Assembly: GCF_003788635.1 (NCBI RefSeq)
Contig: NZ_AYKH01000040.1
Location: forward strand, 120,464 to 184,463
Reading direction: 5' to 3'
Source of the DNA: Salinisphaera orenii subsp. orenii MK-B5
GTDB lineage: Bacteria; Pseudomonadota; Gammaproteobacteria; Nevskiales; Salinisphaeraceae
DNA: 64,000 bases
Both the position numbers and the translations under genes were made by a program. The first letter of the stretch is position 1; each line of letters starts with the position of its first letter. The notes beneath the pieces are model-generated. The model was not told where the DNA came from, searched no databases, and worked only from the letters and a program-made list of their open reading frames with translations. Below are positions 49,086 to 59,793 of the stretch, one piece after another.

Positions 49086-50818
49086 GTGCGCCGCGCCGCA
49101 ATCGCAATACCCAGCTCCCGCCGCCGGCGCGCTGGCGTGGCGCCGCGGTTCTCGGCGCGTTCGCACTGTTCGCGCTCATACTCGCCGGCCGCGCCTTCGA
49201 TCTCCAGGTGCTCGATCAGGCGTTTCTGACCAAGGAGGGCGACAAGCGTCACCTGCGTACGGTCTCGGTTCCGGCCGGGCGTGGCGCGATCGAGGATCGC
49301 AACGGCGAGCCCCTGGCGCTGTCGGCGCCGACCGAGTCTGTCTGGGCGGTACCGGGTGCAGTGCTCGAGGCGCCGGAGAAACTGCCGGCCCTGGCCAAGC
49401 GCCTGGATATGTCCACCGCGGACCTCCGTAACCGGCTTGAGGAATACCGTGGGCGGCAGTTTTTGTACCTGCGGCGTCAGTTGTCGCCGTCGGACGCGCG
49501 CGCGGTGATGAACGTCGACGCGCCCGGCATTTTCCTGCAGCGTGAATACAAGCGCTATTACCCGGCCGGCGAGGCCGCCGCGCAGATCGTGGGGCTCAGC
49601 AATATCGACGGCCGCGGTCAGGAAGGTCTGGAGCTTGACCGCAACGAGTTCCTGGACGGCGAGCCGGGCAGCCGTCGCGTGATCAAGGACCGGCTCGGCC
49701 GCACGGTCGAGGACGTCGCCGAGTTCGAGCCGCCCGAGCCCGGCCACGATCTGCGCCTGACGATCGACTCCCGCCTGCAGTACCTGGCCTATCGCCACAT
49801 CAAGTCGGCGGTGATCAGCAACAATGCCGCCGGCGGCATTGTGGTCATGCTCGATCCGTCCAACGGCGAGTTGCGGGCGGTGGCGTCCTATCCCAGCTTC
49901 AACCCGAACGATCGCGAGTCGATCGATCCGGCCGGCGTCCGGGCGCGGGCGGCCACCGACGTGATGGAGCCGGGATCCACGGTCAAGCCGATCCTGCTGT
50001 CCGGCGCGCTGGACTCCGGCCTCTACGACGCCGACGACGAGATCGAGACCAAGGGCTGGTTCCAGGTCGGACGCCTCACCGTGCAGGACTACCGCAACTA
50101 CGGCGATGTCGATTTCGCCAAGATCCTGCAGAAGTCGAGCAATGTCGGCGCCGCTCATGTCGGTCTGGAAATGGGCGCGGAACAGGTCTGGCGCACCTAT
50201 CACGAGTTCGGCTTCGGCCAGACCAGTGGCGCTCGTTTCCCGGGCGAGCGCTACGGCGTGCTCGAGGATTTCTACGGCTGGAACGACGTCGAGACGGCCA
50301 CCGCCTCCTACGGCTACGGTCTGTCGATCACGGCGTTCCAGCTGGTGCGAGCCTACGGCGCGATCGCCGACGACGGCATGCTTCGCAGCCTTCGCCTGAT
50401 TCAGGGCGAAGGCGCGAAGATGCACGCGCCGCCCGAGCGCGTGATCTCAGCGGAGACCGCTCGTGCCATGCGCCGGATGCTCGAAGGCGTGGTCTCGCCG
50501 GCCGGCACGGCCTCGCGGGCCGCGATCCCCGGCTATCGCGTGGCCGGCAAGACCGGCACCGCGCGCAAGGCGGGCGGTGGCGGCTACAACAGCGATCGTC
50601 ACCAGGCGCTGTTCGTCGGCATGGCGCCGGCCGAGGACCCGGCGCTGGTCACGCTGGTAATGCTCGACGAGCCGAAGAAGGACGAATACTACGGCGGCGC
50701 GGTGGCCGCGCCGGTCTTCGCGGCGGTCATGCGCGATGCGCTGCGCATCCTGCGCGTACCCCCGGACAATCCGGCGATGCTGGCAGCCAAGGCCGACGAC
50801 GGCGAGGCGGGGACATGA
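49082..50818 (+). CDS. ftsI: Peptidoglycan DD-transpeptidase FtsI (PBP3)
   Basis: 578 residues from a GTG overlapping the ftsL stop by four bases. One membrane helix (about 20-37) leads into the pedestal domain. Transpeptidase motifs are Ser299-T-V-Lys302, SSN (352-354) and KTGT (490-493). It cross-links septal murein and is the target of aztreonam-type beta-lactams. The frame is open upstream to 48959, but that would bury it in ftsL. Confidence 0.95.
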   Translation: MSAPRRNRNTQLPPPARWRGAAVLGAFALFALILAGRAFDLQVLDQAFLTKEGDKRHLRTVSVPAGRGAIEDRNGEPLALSAPTESVWAVPGAVLEAPEKLPALAKRLDMSTADLRNRLEEYRGRQFLYLRRQLSPSDARAVMNVDAPGIFLQREYKRYYPAGEAAAQIVGLSNIDGRGQEGLELDRNEFLDGEPGSRRVIKDRLGRTVEDVAEFEPPEPGHDLRLTIDSRLQYLAYRHIKSAVISNNAAGGIVVMLDPSNGELRAVASYPSFNPNDRESIDPAGVRARAATDVMEPGSTVKPILLSGALDSGLYDADDEIETKGWFQVGRLTVQDYRNYGDVDFAKILQKSSNVGAAHVGLEMGAEQVWRTYHEFGFGQTSGARFPGERYGVLEDFYGWNDVETATASYGYGLSITAFQLVRAYGAIADDGMLRSLRLIQGEGAKMHAPPERVISAETARAMRRMLEGVVSPAGTASRAAIPGYRVAGKTGTARKAGGGGYNSDRHQALFVGMAPAEDPALVTLVMLDEPKKDEYYGGAVAAPVFAAVMRDALRILRVPPDNPAMLAAKADDGEAGT

Positions 50819-52311
50819 TGGGGCTCGCACCGGCCAAGCCCCTGCGCCAGCCCCTGGCTCGGCTGCTGGCGGGCTTCGACGTCGGCGACGTGCCGGACGC
50901 CGAGATCGCGCAGGTCACCGTCGACAGCCGCGCGGCGCGTCCGGGTAGCCTGTTCATGGCCTATCAGGGCACGCGCGCCCACGGCCTGGACCACGCCGAC
51001 GACGCCGTCGCGCGCGGCGCCAGGGCGGTGGTCTGGGACCGCGAACGCGCGCCCGTGCTGGACGTGCCCCATGTCCGTGTGCCGGATCTGGCCGCCCGGG
51101 CCAGTCGCATCGCCGCGCGCGCCTACGGCGAGCCGGCGCAGCGGCTGTTCGTGACCGGTGTCACCGGGACCGACGGCAAGACCTCCTGCGCCTGGCTGCT
51201 CGCCCGGGCTCTGGATGCGCTCGGCACGCGCTGCGGCTATCTCGGCACGCTGGGTTTCGGTTTCACCGACGATCTTGCCGAGGCCAGCCATACCACGCCG
51301 GATGCCGTCGCGGTCCAGGACTGGCTCGCCCGCTTCGTCACCGCCGACGCGGCGGCGGTCGCCTTCGAGGTGTCGTCGCATGCACTGGATCAGCACCGCG
51401 TGGACGGCGTGGCCTTCGACGTGGCCGTGCTCACCCAGGTCGGGCGCGATCATCTGGACTATCACGGCGACGCGGCCGCCTACGCCGCCGCGAAACGGCG
51501 CCTGTTCACGCTCGACGGGCTGCGGTACGCGATACTCAACGCCGACGACGCCCTCGGCCGCGCCTGGCTCGAGGAGCTGGCGGATGCGGTCACGCCGGTG
51601 GCCTACGGCAGCGGCGATGTCTCGCATCTCGCCGCGCACTACGTGGGCCTGCGGGCGGTGCGGGCGCGCGCCGATGGCCTGGAGATCGAGATCGACAGCC
51701 ATGCCGGCGCCGCGCGCATCGAGACCGGCCTGATCGGACGCTTCAACGCCGCCAACCTGGCCGCGGTGCTGGCCGTGCTGCTGGTGCGCGGTATTCCGGT
51801 GGCCGCGGCCGCGGCCGTGCTCGCCGAGGCGCGTACCGTGCCGGGCCGGATGGAACGAATCCCGGGGCGTGCCGACCAACCGCTGGTGGTGGTCGACTAC
51901 GCGCATACGCCCAACGCCCTGGCGCAGGCGCTCGCCGCGGTGGCCGAGCACGCCGCCGGGCGCGTGTTCTGCGTGTTCGGCTGCGGCGGTGATCGCGATA
52001 GCGGCAAGCGCGCCCTGATGGGCGAGGCTGCGGCCCGGGGCGCGGACGTGCTCTGGCTCACCGACGACAATCCGCGCCACGAGGTGCCGGCTGCGATCGT
52101 CGCCGACATCCGCGCCGGCATCGCCGACGACGTCGACGTGACCGTCCGTCACGACCGGGCCGAGGCCATCGGCGGCGCACTCGCCGCGGCGCGCGACGGC
52201 GACGTCGTGCTGATCGCCGGCAAAGGGCACGAGACGAGCCAGCAGATCGGCGACACCCGCCGGGCCTTCGACGATCGGGTCGTGGCCCGCCGCGCGCTGG
52301 GGGCGGTATGA
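50815..52311 (+). CDS. murE: UDP-MurNAc-L-Ala-D-Glu:meso-diaminopimelate ligase
   Basis: 498 residues. The ATP loop reads GVTGTDGKTS (115-124), with Asp in place of the usual Asn of GTNGKT and Ser in place of the following Thr. The DNPR motif, which selects meso-diaminopimelate over lysine, is present in TDDNPRHE. EVSSHALDQHRV holds the usual His and is near the carbamylated lysine. It adds the third residue to the murein peptide. Overlaps neighbours by four bases on both sides. Confidence 0.96.
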   Translation: MMGLAPAKPLRQPLARLLAGFDVGDVPDAEIAQVTVDSRAARPGSLFMAYQGTRAHGLDHADDAVARGARAVVWDRERAPVLDVPHVRVPDLAARASRIAARAYGEPAQRLFVTGVTGTDGKTSCAWLLARALDALGTRCGYLGTLGFGFTDDLAEASHTTPDAVAVQDWLARFVTADAAAVAFEVSSHALDQHRVDGVAFDVAVLTQVGRDHLDYHGDAAAYAAAKRRLFTLDGLRYAILNADDALGRAWLEELADAVTPVAYGSGDVSHLAAHYVGLRAVRARADGLEIEIDSHAGAARIETGLIGRFNAANLAAVLAVLLVRGIPVAAAAAVLAEARTVPGRMERIPGRADQPLVVVDYAHTPNALAQALAAVAEHAAGRVFCVFGCGGDRDSGKRALMGEAAARGADVLWLTDDNPRHEVPAAIVADIRAGIADDVDVTVRHDRAEAIGGALAAARDGDVVLIAGKGHETSQQIGDTRRAFDDRVVARRALGAV

Positions 52312-53687
52312 ACGGTCGATTGTCACGGCTGGCCGAAGTGCTGGACGCGGACCTGCACGGCGCCGACGGCGATTTCGCCGGTGCGAGCATCGACACCCGC
52401 CGCCTGCCGCGCGGCGCGCTGTTCTTCGCCCTGGCCGGCGAGCGCGTCGACGGCCACGACTTCGTCGCCAAGGCCGCCAGCCTGGGCGCAGCCGCGGCCG
52501 TGGTCGCGCATCGTGTGGATGCGCGTCTGCCGCAGCTCGAGGTCGCCGACGTCGCGGCCGCGCTTACCCGCGCCGGTGCCGAGGCGCGGGCGCGATTCGA
52601 CGGGCCGGTGGTCGGCGTGACCGGCAGCAACGGCAAGACGACGGTCAAGCAGATGCTGGCCGCGATCCTCGGGGCCGCCGGCCCGGTGCTGGCTACCGAA
52701 GGCAATCTGAACAATCACCTGGGCGTGCCGCTGACGCTGATGCGTCTGGACGGCCGGGTCGAGCGGGCGGTGATCGAGATGGGTGCCTCCGCGCCCGGCG
52801 AGATCGCCGAGCTGGCCGCGATCGCCCGGCCGAGCGTGGGCGTGATCACCAACGCCGGCGATGCGCATCTCGAGGGGTTCGGCAGTCGCGACGGCGTGGC
52901 CCGCGGCAAGAGCGAGCTCTATGCGGCGCTGGCGGACGACGGCGTGGCGGTGATCAACGCCGACGACGCCTATACGGACTACTGGCGCGAGGTGGCGGGT
53001 GCGCGTCGCGTGCTCACGTTCGGCCGCGAAGCCGAGGCCGCCGATGTGCGCGCCGTCGATGTGGTGATGGACGGTCGGGGCAGCCGTTTCACGCTCGTGC
53101 TCCCGGGCGAGACCGTCGCGGTCACGCTGCCGCTCGCCGGCGCCCATAATGTGTCGAACGCGCTGGCGGCGGCCGCGGGCGCGCATGCCGTGGGCGTGGC
53201 CGGCGCGACCATCGCGCGTGCGCTGGCCGGGCTGGAGGCGGTGGGCGGTCGGCTCGCGATCACCGCCGGTCGGCACGGCGTGCACCTGGTGGACGACAGT
53301 TACAACGCCAATCCGGGTTCGCTGGCGGCCGCGCTCGGCTGGCTGGCGCAGCAGCCGGCGCCGCGCTGGGCGGTGCTCGGCGATATGGGCGAACTCGGCG
53401 AGCATGCGCAGGCCGCGCACCGCGATGCCGGGGCGGCCGCGCGCGAGGCCGGTATCGACCGGCTCTGGGCGACCGGACCGCAGAGTCGGCTCTCGGTCGA
53501 GGCTTTCGGTGACGGCGGCGCCTGGTTCGCCGATCACGACGCGCTCAACGCCGCGCTGCTGGAAGCCCTCGATGGCGAAGAAGTGCCGGTGACGATTCTG
53601 GTCAAGGGCTCGCGCAGCGCCCGGATGGATCGGATCGCCGACGCTCTGCGCATCGCGCCCGAGGCGAAGGCGGGTGCGCCATGCTGA
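52308..53687 (+). CDS. murF: UDP-MurNAc-tripeptide:D-Ala-D-Ala ligase
   Basis: 459 residues. It has the N-terminal [20 protein letters not shown], the P-loop [14 protein letters not shown] (about 103-116), [10 protein letters not shown] and a C-terminal [12 protein letters not shown], as expected of MurF. It completes the UDP-MurNAc-pentapeptide. The end overlaps the mraY start by seven bases. Confidence 0.96.
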   Translation: MNGRLSRLAEVLDADLHGADGDFAGASIDTRRLPRGALFFALAGERVDGHDFVAKAASLGAAAAVVAHRVDARLPQLEVADVAAALTRAGAEARARFDGPVVGVTGSNGKTTVKQMLAAILGAAGPVLATEGNLNNHLGVPLTLMRLDGRVERAVIEMGASAPGEIAELAAIARPSVGVITNAGDAHLEGFGSRDGVARGKSELYAALADDGVAVINADDAYTDYWREVAGARRVLTFGREAEAADVRAVDVVMDGRGSRFTLVLPGETVAVTLPLAGAHNVSNALAAAAGAHAVGVAGATIARALAGLEAVGGRLAITAGRHGVHLVDDSYNANPGSLAAALGWLAQQPAPRWAVLGDMGELGEHAQAAHRDAGAAAREAGIDRLWATGPQSRLSVEAFGDGGAWFADHDALNAALLEALDGEEVPVTILVKGSRSARMDRIADALRIAPEAKAGAPC

Positions 53688-54763
53688 TGTATCTCGCCGA
53701 CTGGCTCGAACCGCTGCACAGCGGCTTTCGCGTGTTTCAGTTCATCACTCTGCGCGCGATTCTGGGCGTGCTCACGGCGATGCTGTTCTCGTTCCTGTTC
53801 GGCCCGTGGATGATCCGCAAGCTGACCTTTCACCAGATCGGCCAGCATGTGCGTGACGACGGCCCGCAGAGCCACCTGGTCAAGGCCGGCACGCCGACCA
53901 TGGGCGGTTCGCTGATCATCGCCGCCGTGATCGTGTCGACGCTGCTCTGGGCCGACGTCGCCAACGGCTGGGTGTGGCTGACGGTCCTGGTGACCGGCGC
54001 CTTCGGCGCCATCGGCTTCATCGACGACTATCGCAAACTGGCCTTCGGCAACAGCAAGGGGCTGTCGGCCCGGGCCAAGTACGGGGCGCAGACGCTCGTC
54101 GGTCTGGCCGCCGGGCTGTGGCTGTATCTGGGCGCGAGCAGCGCGGCCGAGACCAGCGTGCTGATCCCGATGCTCAAGGATGTGGCCGTCCCGCTGGGGG
54201 CGGGCTACATCGTCTGGAGCTATTTCGTGATCGTGGGTTCGAGCAACGCCGTCAATCTGACCGACGGCCTCGACGGGCTCGCGATCATGCCCTGCGTGCT
54301 GGTGGCCTCGGCGCTGGCGGTGTTCGCCTACGCCAGCGGCAACGCCGTGTTCGCCGATTATCTGGGCTTTTCCTACATCCAGGGGGTGGGCGAGCTGTCG
54401 GTCTTCTGCACCGCCATCGGCGGCGCGGGCCTCGGCTTTCTCTGGTTCAACGCCTATCCGGCGCAGGTTTTCATGGGGGACGTCGGCGCGCTGGCGCTGG
54501 GTGCGGCGCTCGGCGTGGTGGCCGTGATCGTGCGTCAGGAGCTGGTGCTGCTGGTCATGGGCGGCGTGTTCGTGGCCGAGACGGTGTCCGTGATCCTGCA
54601 GGTGGCCACCTACAAGCTCACCGGCAAGCGCATGTTCCGCATGGCGCCCCTGCATCACCATTTCGAACTCAAGGGCTGGGCCGAGCCCAAGATCATCGTG
54701 CGATTCTGGATCGTCACGCTGGTGCTCGTGCTCATCGGCCTGTCGACGTTGAAGATCCGATGA
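53681..54763 (+). CDS. mraY: Phospho-MurNAc-pentapeptide translocase
   Basis: 360 residues with ten predicted membrane helices. Active-site motifs are [19 protein letters not shown] and the HHHFELKGW loop. It transfers phospho-MurNAc-pentapeptide to undecaprenyl phosphate, making lipid I. The first ATG (53681) aligns with the E. coli start (MLxxLA); a second ATG is at 53687. Confidence 0.97.
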   Translation: MLMYLADWLEPLHSGFRVFQFITLRAILGVLTAMLFSFLFGPWMIRKLTFHQIGQHVRDDGPQSHLVKAGTPTMGGSLIIAAVIVSTLLWADVANGWVWLTVLVTGAFGAIGFIDDYRKLAFGNSKGLSARAKYGAQTLVGLAAGLWLYLGASSAAETSVLIPMLKDVAVPLGAGYIVWSYFVIVGSSNAVNLTDGLDGLAIMPCVLVASALAVFAYASGNAVFADYLGFSYIQGVGELSVFCTAIGGAGLGFLWFNAYPAQVFMGDVGALALGAALGVVAVIVRQELVLLVMGGVFVAETVSVILQVATYKLTGKRMFRMAPLHHHFELKGWAEPKIIVRFWIVTLVLVLIGLSTLKIR

Positions 54764-56100
54764 GTGGCCTGAGCCGAGAACTGTTCGACGGCCGCGTGCT
54801 CGTGGTCGGCTGCGGCGTATCCGGGGTCTCTGCGGCGCGCTTCGCTGCGGCCCACGGCGCCGCCGTGCGTGTGGTCGACAGCCGCGTCGAGCCGCCCGGC
54901 GCCGCGGCCCTGCGGCGGGACTGCCCGCAGGCGGAGCTGCATACGGGCGCGCTGGACCCGGCTGCACTCGAGGGCGTCGATCGGCTGGTCGTCTCGCCCG
55001 GGGTGGATCTGCGCGAGCCGATCGTCGCCACGGCCCGGGCGCGCGGCCTGACCGTGGTCGGCGACGTCGAATGGTTCGCCCGGGTCGCCGCCGCGCCGGT
55101 GATCGCGATCACCGGGTCCAACGGCAAGTCCACGGTCACCGCCTGGGTCGGCGAGATCGCGCGCGCGGCCGGCCTCGAGGTCGCCGTGGGCGGCAACTTC
55201 GGCACGCCGGCGCTGGATCTGCTCGCCGACGACGTCGAGCTTTATGTGCTGGAGCTGTCGAGCTTCCAGCTCGAACTGACGGAATCGCTGGCGGCGGCGG
55301 CGGCGGTCGTGCTCAACGTGAGTGCGGATCATATCGACCGCCACGGCGATGTCGAACACTACGCCGCGCTCAAGGCCCGCATCTACCGCCATGCCGGCGT
55401 GGCGCTGGTCAACGCGGACGACGCCCGGGTGGCGACCATGGACACCGGCGATGCCCGGGTGGTGCGTTTCGGCAGCGGCGCCGGCTGTGACTACCGGCTG
55501 TACCGGGATGTCGACGGCGAGTCGCTGGCCCGGGACGAGCGGCCCTGGCTGGCCTGCGACGCCCTGCGCCTGGCCGGGCGTCACAACCGCATCAACGCGC
55601 TCGCGGTCTGGGCGCTGGCCGAGGCGGCCGGGCTCCAGCCGGATGTCATCCGTTCCGGCCTGACGGCATTCTCCGGCCTGCCGCACCGCTGCGAGACGGT
55701 CGCCGAGCACCGGGGCGTAACCTGGGTCAACGACTCCAAGGGGACGAATCTCGGCGCGCTCATGGCCTCGCTCGAGGGCATGTCCGCCCCGGTGATCCTG
55801 CTCGCCGGCGGCCAGGCCAAGGACGCCGACTTCGCCCCGCTCGGGCCGCTGGCCGGGGCGCGGGCCCGCGCGGTCATCGTCTTCGGCCAGGACGGCGAGC
55901 GGATCGCCGCCGCGGTCGACGGCCATGTCGCGGTGTATCGGGTCGAGACGCTGCGCGAGGCCGTTCGGCAGGCCGCGGCGCTGGCCCGGTCGGGTGACAC
56001 GGTACTGCTCTCTCCGGGCTGCGCCAGCTTCGATCAGTTCGCCGGCTATGCCGATCGCGGCGCGGCGTTCGTCGCCGCCGTCGGGGAGGTCGCGGCATGA
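54760..56100 (+). CDS. murD: UDP-MurNAc-L-Ala:D-Glu ligase
   Basis: 446 residues. N-terminal [17 protein letters not shown]-loop [13 protein letters not shown] (about 116-128), ELSSFQLE and the C-terminal [10 protein letters not shown] and [12 protein letters not shown] are characteristic. It adds D-glutamate to UDP-MurNAc-L-Ala. Four-base overlaps with mraY and ftsW. Confidence 0.97.
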   Translation: MSGLSRELFDGRVLVVGCGVSGVSAARFAAAHGAAVRVVDSRVEPPGAAALRRDCPQAELHTGALDPAALEGVDRLVVSPGVDLREPIVATARARGLTVVGDVEWFARVAAAPVIAITGSNGKSTVTAWVGEIARAAGLEVAVGGNFGTPALDLLADDVELYVLELSSFQLELTESLAAAAAVVLNVSADHIDRHGDVEHYAALKARIYRHAGVALVNADDARVATMDTGDARVVRFGSGAGCDYRLYRDVDGESLARDERPWLACDALRLAGRHNRINALAVWALAEAAGLQPDVIRSGLTAFSGLPHRCETVAEHRGVTWVNDSKGTNLGALMASLEGMSAPVILLAGGQAKDADFAPLGPLAGARARAVIVFGQDGERIAAAVDGHVAVYRVETLREAVRQAAALARSGDTVLLSPGCASFDQFAGYADRGAAFVAAVGEVAA

Positions 56101-57263
56101 ATCGGCTCTTGGATTGGCTCGTTCTGCCGCGGGTGCGCCCCGACGCGGCACTGCTCATCAGCCTCGCTCTGATCGGCTGCATCGGCCTCGTCATGGTCGG
56201 TTCGGCCTCGGTGGCGGTGGCCGATCGGATGACCGGCGATCCGATGTATTTCTTCTATCGCCAGGCGATCTACGCGCTGATCGGGCTCGTGGTCGCGTTC
56301 CTGGTCCTGCACGTGCCGCTCAGGGTCTGGGAGGCCAATACGTTCACGCTGCTCGGTGGGGGCCTGCTGCTGCTGGTGGTGGTGCTCGTGCCCGGCATCG
56401 GTCACGCGGTCAACGGCGCCCAGCGCTGGATCGATTTCGGCCCGATCTCCATGCAGGCCTCCGAGCCGGCGCGTCTGGCGCTGATTCTGTACGTGGCGGG
56501 CTATGCGGCACGCCGGCGACTGGAGCTGACGACCTCCTGGAGCGGTTTGTTCAAGCCCATGCTGTTCATGGTCATCGCCAGCTTCCTGTTGCTGCTCGAG
56601 CCGGACTACGGTGCCGCTGCGATCCTGGTCGCGGTGGCCGGACTGATCCTGTTCCTGGCTGGAGCCCGGCTGCTGCATCTGGTTGTGCTCGCCGGGGCGG
56701 CGGGCGGTCTGCTGGTCGCACTCGCGCTGTCGTCGCCGTATCGCGTGGCCCGGCTGGTGAGCTTCGCCGATCCGTGGGCGCATCCCTACGCCAGCGGCTT
56801 TCAGCTGACCCAGTCCCTGATCGCGATCGGTCGCGGCGAGATCGCCGGCGTGGGGCTCGGCAATTCGGTGCAGAAGCTGATGTATCTGCCGGAGACGCAC
56901 ACCGACTTCCTGTTCGCGATCTATGCGGAGGAGTTCGGTCTGATCGGTTCGCTGCTGCTGATCGGCCTGTTCGGGCTGGTCGTCTGGCGTGGCTTCGCGA
57001 TCGGCCGGCGGGCGCTGGACATGGACCGGCTCTTTGCCGGCTTCGCCGCCTACGGATTGTCGAGCTGGCTGGCGCTGCAGGCGTTCGTGAACATCGCCGT
57101 GAACATGGGCATTCTGCCGACCAAGGGGCTGACCCTGCCGCTGATGAGCTACGGTGGCTCGAGCCTGGTGATCATGTGCGTGCTGTGCGCCCTGCTGATC
57201 CGCGTCGATATCGAGACGCGACAGCCCGAGTCCGGACAGTCGAAATCGCGGAGGGCCGGATGA
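56097..57263 (+). CDS. ftsW: Septal peptidoglycan glycosyltransferase FtsW
   Basis: 388 residues, SEDS family with about ten helices. AQRWIDFGPISMQASEPARL and the ETHTDFLFAIYAEEFG loop, with catalytic aspartate, are present, then MSYGGSSL near the end. It polymerises lipid II with FtsI at the septum. The short basic C-terminal tail is cytoplasmic. Confidence 0.96.
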   Translation: MNRLLDWLVLPRVRPDAALLISLALIGCIGLVMVGSASVAVADRMTGDPMYFFYRQAIYALIGLVVAFLVLHVPLRVWEANTFTLLGGGLLLLVVVLVPGIGHAVNGAQRWIDFGPISMQASEPARLALILYVAGYAARRRLELTTSWSGLFKPMLFMVIASFLLLLEPDYGAAAILVAVAGLILFLAGARLLHLVVLAGAAGGLLVALALSSPYRVARLVSFADPWAHPYASGFQLTQSLIAIGRGEIAGVGLGNSVQKLMYLPETHTDFLFAIYAEEFGLIGSLLLIGLFGLVVWRGFAIGRRALDMDRLFAGFAAYGLSSWLALQAFVNIAVNMGILPTKGLTLPLMSYGGSSLVIMCVLCALLIRVDIETRQPESGQSKSRRAG

Positions 57264-58342
57264 ATCGTGTCCCCCACGTGCTGATCATGGCCGGCGGCAC
57301 CGGCGGCCACGTGTTCCCGGCGCTGGCCGTCGCCGAGGCGCTGATCGCCCGCGGGGCCCGGGTCTCCTGGCTGGGCACGACCGCGGGCATCGAGGCCCGG
57401 CTGGTGCCGGAGCACGGCCTCGAACTGCACACCATCGACGTGGCCGGGCTGCGCGGCAAGGGCGCGCTGTCCTGGCTGACCGCGCCGCTGCGTCTGCTGC
57501 GGGCCGGAGGGCAGGCGCTGGCCGTCGTGCGCCGACTGGCGCCGCAGCTGGTCGTGGGCATGGGGGGCTTCGCCTCGGGCCCGGGCGGGCTCGCCGCGCG
57601 CCTGCTTCGCCGGCCGCTGCTGATCCACGAGCAGAATGCCGCCGCCGGATTGACCAACCGCGGTCTGGCGCGGATCGCCACGACCGTGCTTCAGGCGTTC
57701 CCCGACACCTTTACCGGCGCCGAGGCCCGCACCGTCGGCAACCCGGTGCGCCGCGAGATCCTGGCCCTGCCGGCACCGGCGGCGCGCTGGGCCGGGCGCG
57801 ACGGGCCGGTGCGGCTGCTCGTGCTCGGCGGCAGCGGCGGTGCCCTCGCGATCAACGAGCGGGTGCCTGCGGCGCTGGCGCAGCTCGCGCCGGAGATCCG
57901 GCCGGTGGTGCGTCATCAGGCCGGGCGGACCCTCGACGCCGCCCGCGCGGCCTACGCCGAACACGGGGTCGACGGCGAGGTGAGCGCGTTCATCGACGAC
58001 ATGGCCGCCGCCTACGGCTGGGCGGACGCGGTGATCTGTCGCAGCGGCGCGCTGACCGTGGCCGAACTGGCGGCGGCCGGTCTGCCCGCGATTCTGGTGC
58101 CGTATCCCTTTGCGGTGGACGATCACCAGCGCGCCAACGGCCGCTACCTGGTCGAGGCCGGCGCGGCCGAGCTGATCGATCAGGACACGCTCACCGTCGC
58201 GCGCCTGGCCGAGGCGATGCGCGCGCTGTGCGCCGACCGCGAACGGTTGCTGGGCCGCGCCGAATCCGCGCGCGCCGCCGCCTGGCCGCGCGCGACCGAC
58301 GACATCGCCGATGCCTGCTTCAAGACGCTGGAGGCCGCATGA
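57260..58342 (+). CDS. murG: UDP-GlcNAc:lipid I GlcNAc transferase
   Basis: 360 residues, GT-B fold. MAGGTGGHVFPALAVAE, GMGGFASGPGGLAAR and HEQNAAAGLTNR form the lipid I side; LGGSGGALAINE and RSGALTVAELAAAGLP bind UDP-GlcNAc. It makes lipid II on the inner face of the membrane. Four-base overlaps on both sides. Confidence 0.97.
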   Translation: MNRVPHVLIMAGGTGGHVFPALAVAEALIARGARVSWLGTTAGIEARLVPEHGLELHTIDVAGLRGKGALSWLTAPLRLLRAGGQALAVVRRLAPQLVVGMGGFASGPGGLAARLLRRPLLIHEQNAAAGLTNRGLARIATTVLQAFPDTFTGAEARTVGNPVRREILALPAPAARWAGRDGPVRLLVLGGSGGALAINERVPAALAQLAPEIRPVVRHQAGRTLDAARAAYAEHGVDGEVSAFIDDMAAAYGWADAVICRSGALTVAELAAAGLPAILVPYPFAVDDHQRANGRYLVEAGAAELIDQDTLTVARLAEAMRALCADRERLLGRAESARAAAWPRATDDIADACFKTLEAA

Positions 58343-59793
58343 TCGACCGTCAGCCCGCCGGTGATCGTTTCCAGCCGCTCATGCACCGGCCGATGCGGCG
58401 CGTGAGCGTCGTGCACATGGTCGGCATCGGCGGCGTCGGCATGGCCGGCATCGCCCGCGTGCTGCTCAACCTCGGTTATACCGTGACCGGCAGCGACGTC
58501 AAGGAAGGCACGGCCACGCGCGCGCTGGCCGCCCAGGGCGCCCGTATCGTCGTCGGCCACGCCGCCGAGAACGTCATCGATGCCGATGTGGTCGTCGTCT
58601 CGAGCGCGGTCTCGGGCGACAACCCTGAAGTCGCGGCGGCGCGGGAACGGCTGGTGCCGATCGTTCGTCGTGCCGAGATGCTGGCCGAGCTGATGCGCTT
58701 TCGTTACGGCATCGCCGTGGCCGGTACCCACGGCAAGACCACGACGACCAGCCTGGTCGCGTCGCTGCTGGCCGACGGCGGTCTGGACCCGACCTTCATC
58801 GTCGGCGGCAAGGTGCTGGGCGCGGGCTCCAACGCCCGGCTCGGCGAGGGCCCGTATCTGGTCGCCGAGGCCGATGAGTCGGACGCGTCGTTCCTCTTCC
58901 TGACGCCGCTGATCTCGATCGTGACCAATATCGATGCCGATCACCTGGAAGCCTACGGCGGCGAGTTCTCGCGCCTGACCGACACCTTCGTCGAGTTTCT
59001 GCACCACCTGCCGTTCTACGGGCTGGCGGTGCTGTGCGTGGACGATCCGGTGGTGCGGCGCATCCTGCCGGACGTCGGCCGGCCGATCGTGACCTACGGC
59101 ATCGACAACGATGCCGACTTCCGAGCGGAGAATCTGGTCTTCGACGGCGCCGGCACGCGCTTCACGCTGCGCTACGGCGACAGCGAGGGTTTCGACGTGC
59201 GTCTGAACCTGCCCGGGCGCCACAACGTGCTCAATGCGCTGGCGGCGGCGGCCGTGGCCCACGAACTGGGCGTGGGCATGCCCGCCATCGGCACGGCGTT
59301 GACCCAGTTCGCGGGCATCGGCCGGCGCTGCGAAGTCCACGGCGAGATCAGGCTCGGCCCGGCGCAGGTGCTGCTCGTCGACGACTACGGCCATCACCCG
59401 CGCGAGCTCACCAGCATTATCGATGCGGCGCGTGGCGCCTGGCCGGAGCGGCGGCTGGTGGTGGTGTTCCAGCCGCACCGCTTCACGCGGACGCGCGACC
59501 TGTTCGACGATTTCTGCCAGGTGCTGGCCGGGCTGGACGTGCTCGTGCTCTGCGAAGTCTATGCGGCCGGCGAGACCGCGCTGGCCAACGCCGACGGTCG
59601 CGCGCTGGCTCGCGGCGTGCGCGCCCGCGGCAAGGTCGATCCGGTGTTCGTGGACGATGTCCACCGGCTGGGCGAGGTGCTGCCGGGCGTGGTCCGCGAC
59701 GGCGACGTGCTGCTGACGCTCGGTGCCGGCGACATCGGATCCGTGGCCCAGGCGTTGGCGCGCGGCGTGATCGATACGGGAGGTGTCGCATGA
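58339..59793 (+). CDS. murC: UDP-N-acetylmuramate:L-alanine ligase
   Basis: 484 residues. HMVGIGGVGMAGIARVLLN, P-loop VAGTHGKTTTTSL (about 132-144), EADESDASFL and DDYGHHPREL are diagnostic. It adds the first amino acid of the murein peptide. Related to mpl at 13086 but clearly distinct. Confidence 0.97.
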   Translation: MIDRQPAGDRFQPLMHRPMRRVSVVHMVGIGGVGMAGIARVLLNLGYTVTGSDVKEGTATRALAAQGARIVVGHAAENVIDADVVVVSSAVSGDNPEVAAARERLVPIVRRAEMLAELMRFRYGIAVAGTHGKTTTTSLVASLLADGGLDPTFIVGGKVLGAGSNARLGEGPYLVAEADESDASFLFLTPLISIVTNIDADHLEAYGGEFSRLTDTFVEFLHHLPFYGLAVLCVDDPVVRRILPDVGRPIVTYGIDNDADFRAENLVFDGAGTRFTLRYGDSEGFDVRLNLPGRHNVLNALAAAAVAHELGVGMPAIGTALTQFAGIGRRCEVHGEIRLGPAQVLLVDDYGHHPRELTSIIDAARGAWPERRLVVVFQPHRFTRTRDLFDDFCQVLAGLDVLVLCEVYAAGETALANADGRALARGVRARGKVDPVFVDDVHRLGEVLPGVVRDGDVLLTLGAGDIGSVAQALARGVIDTGGVA

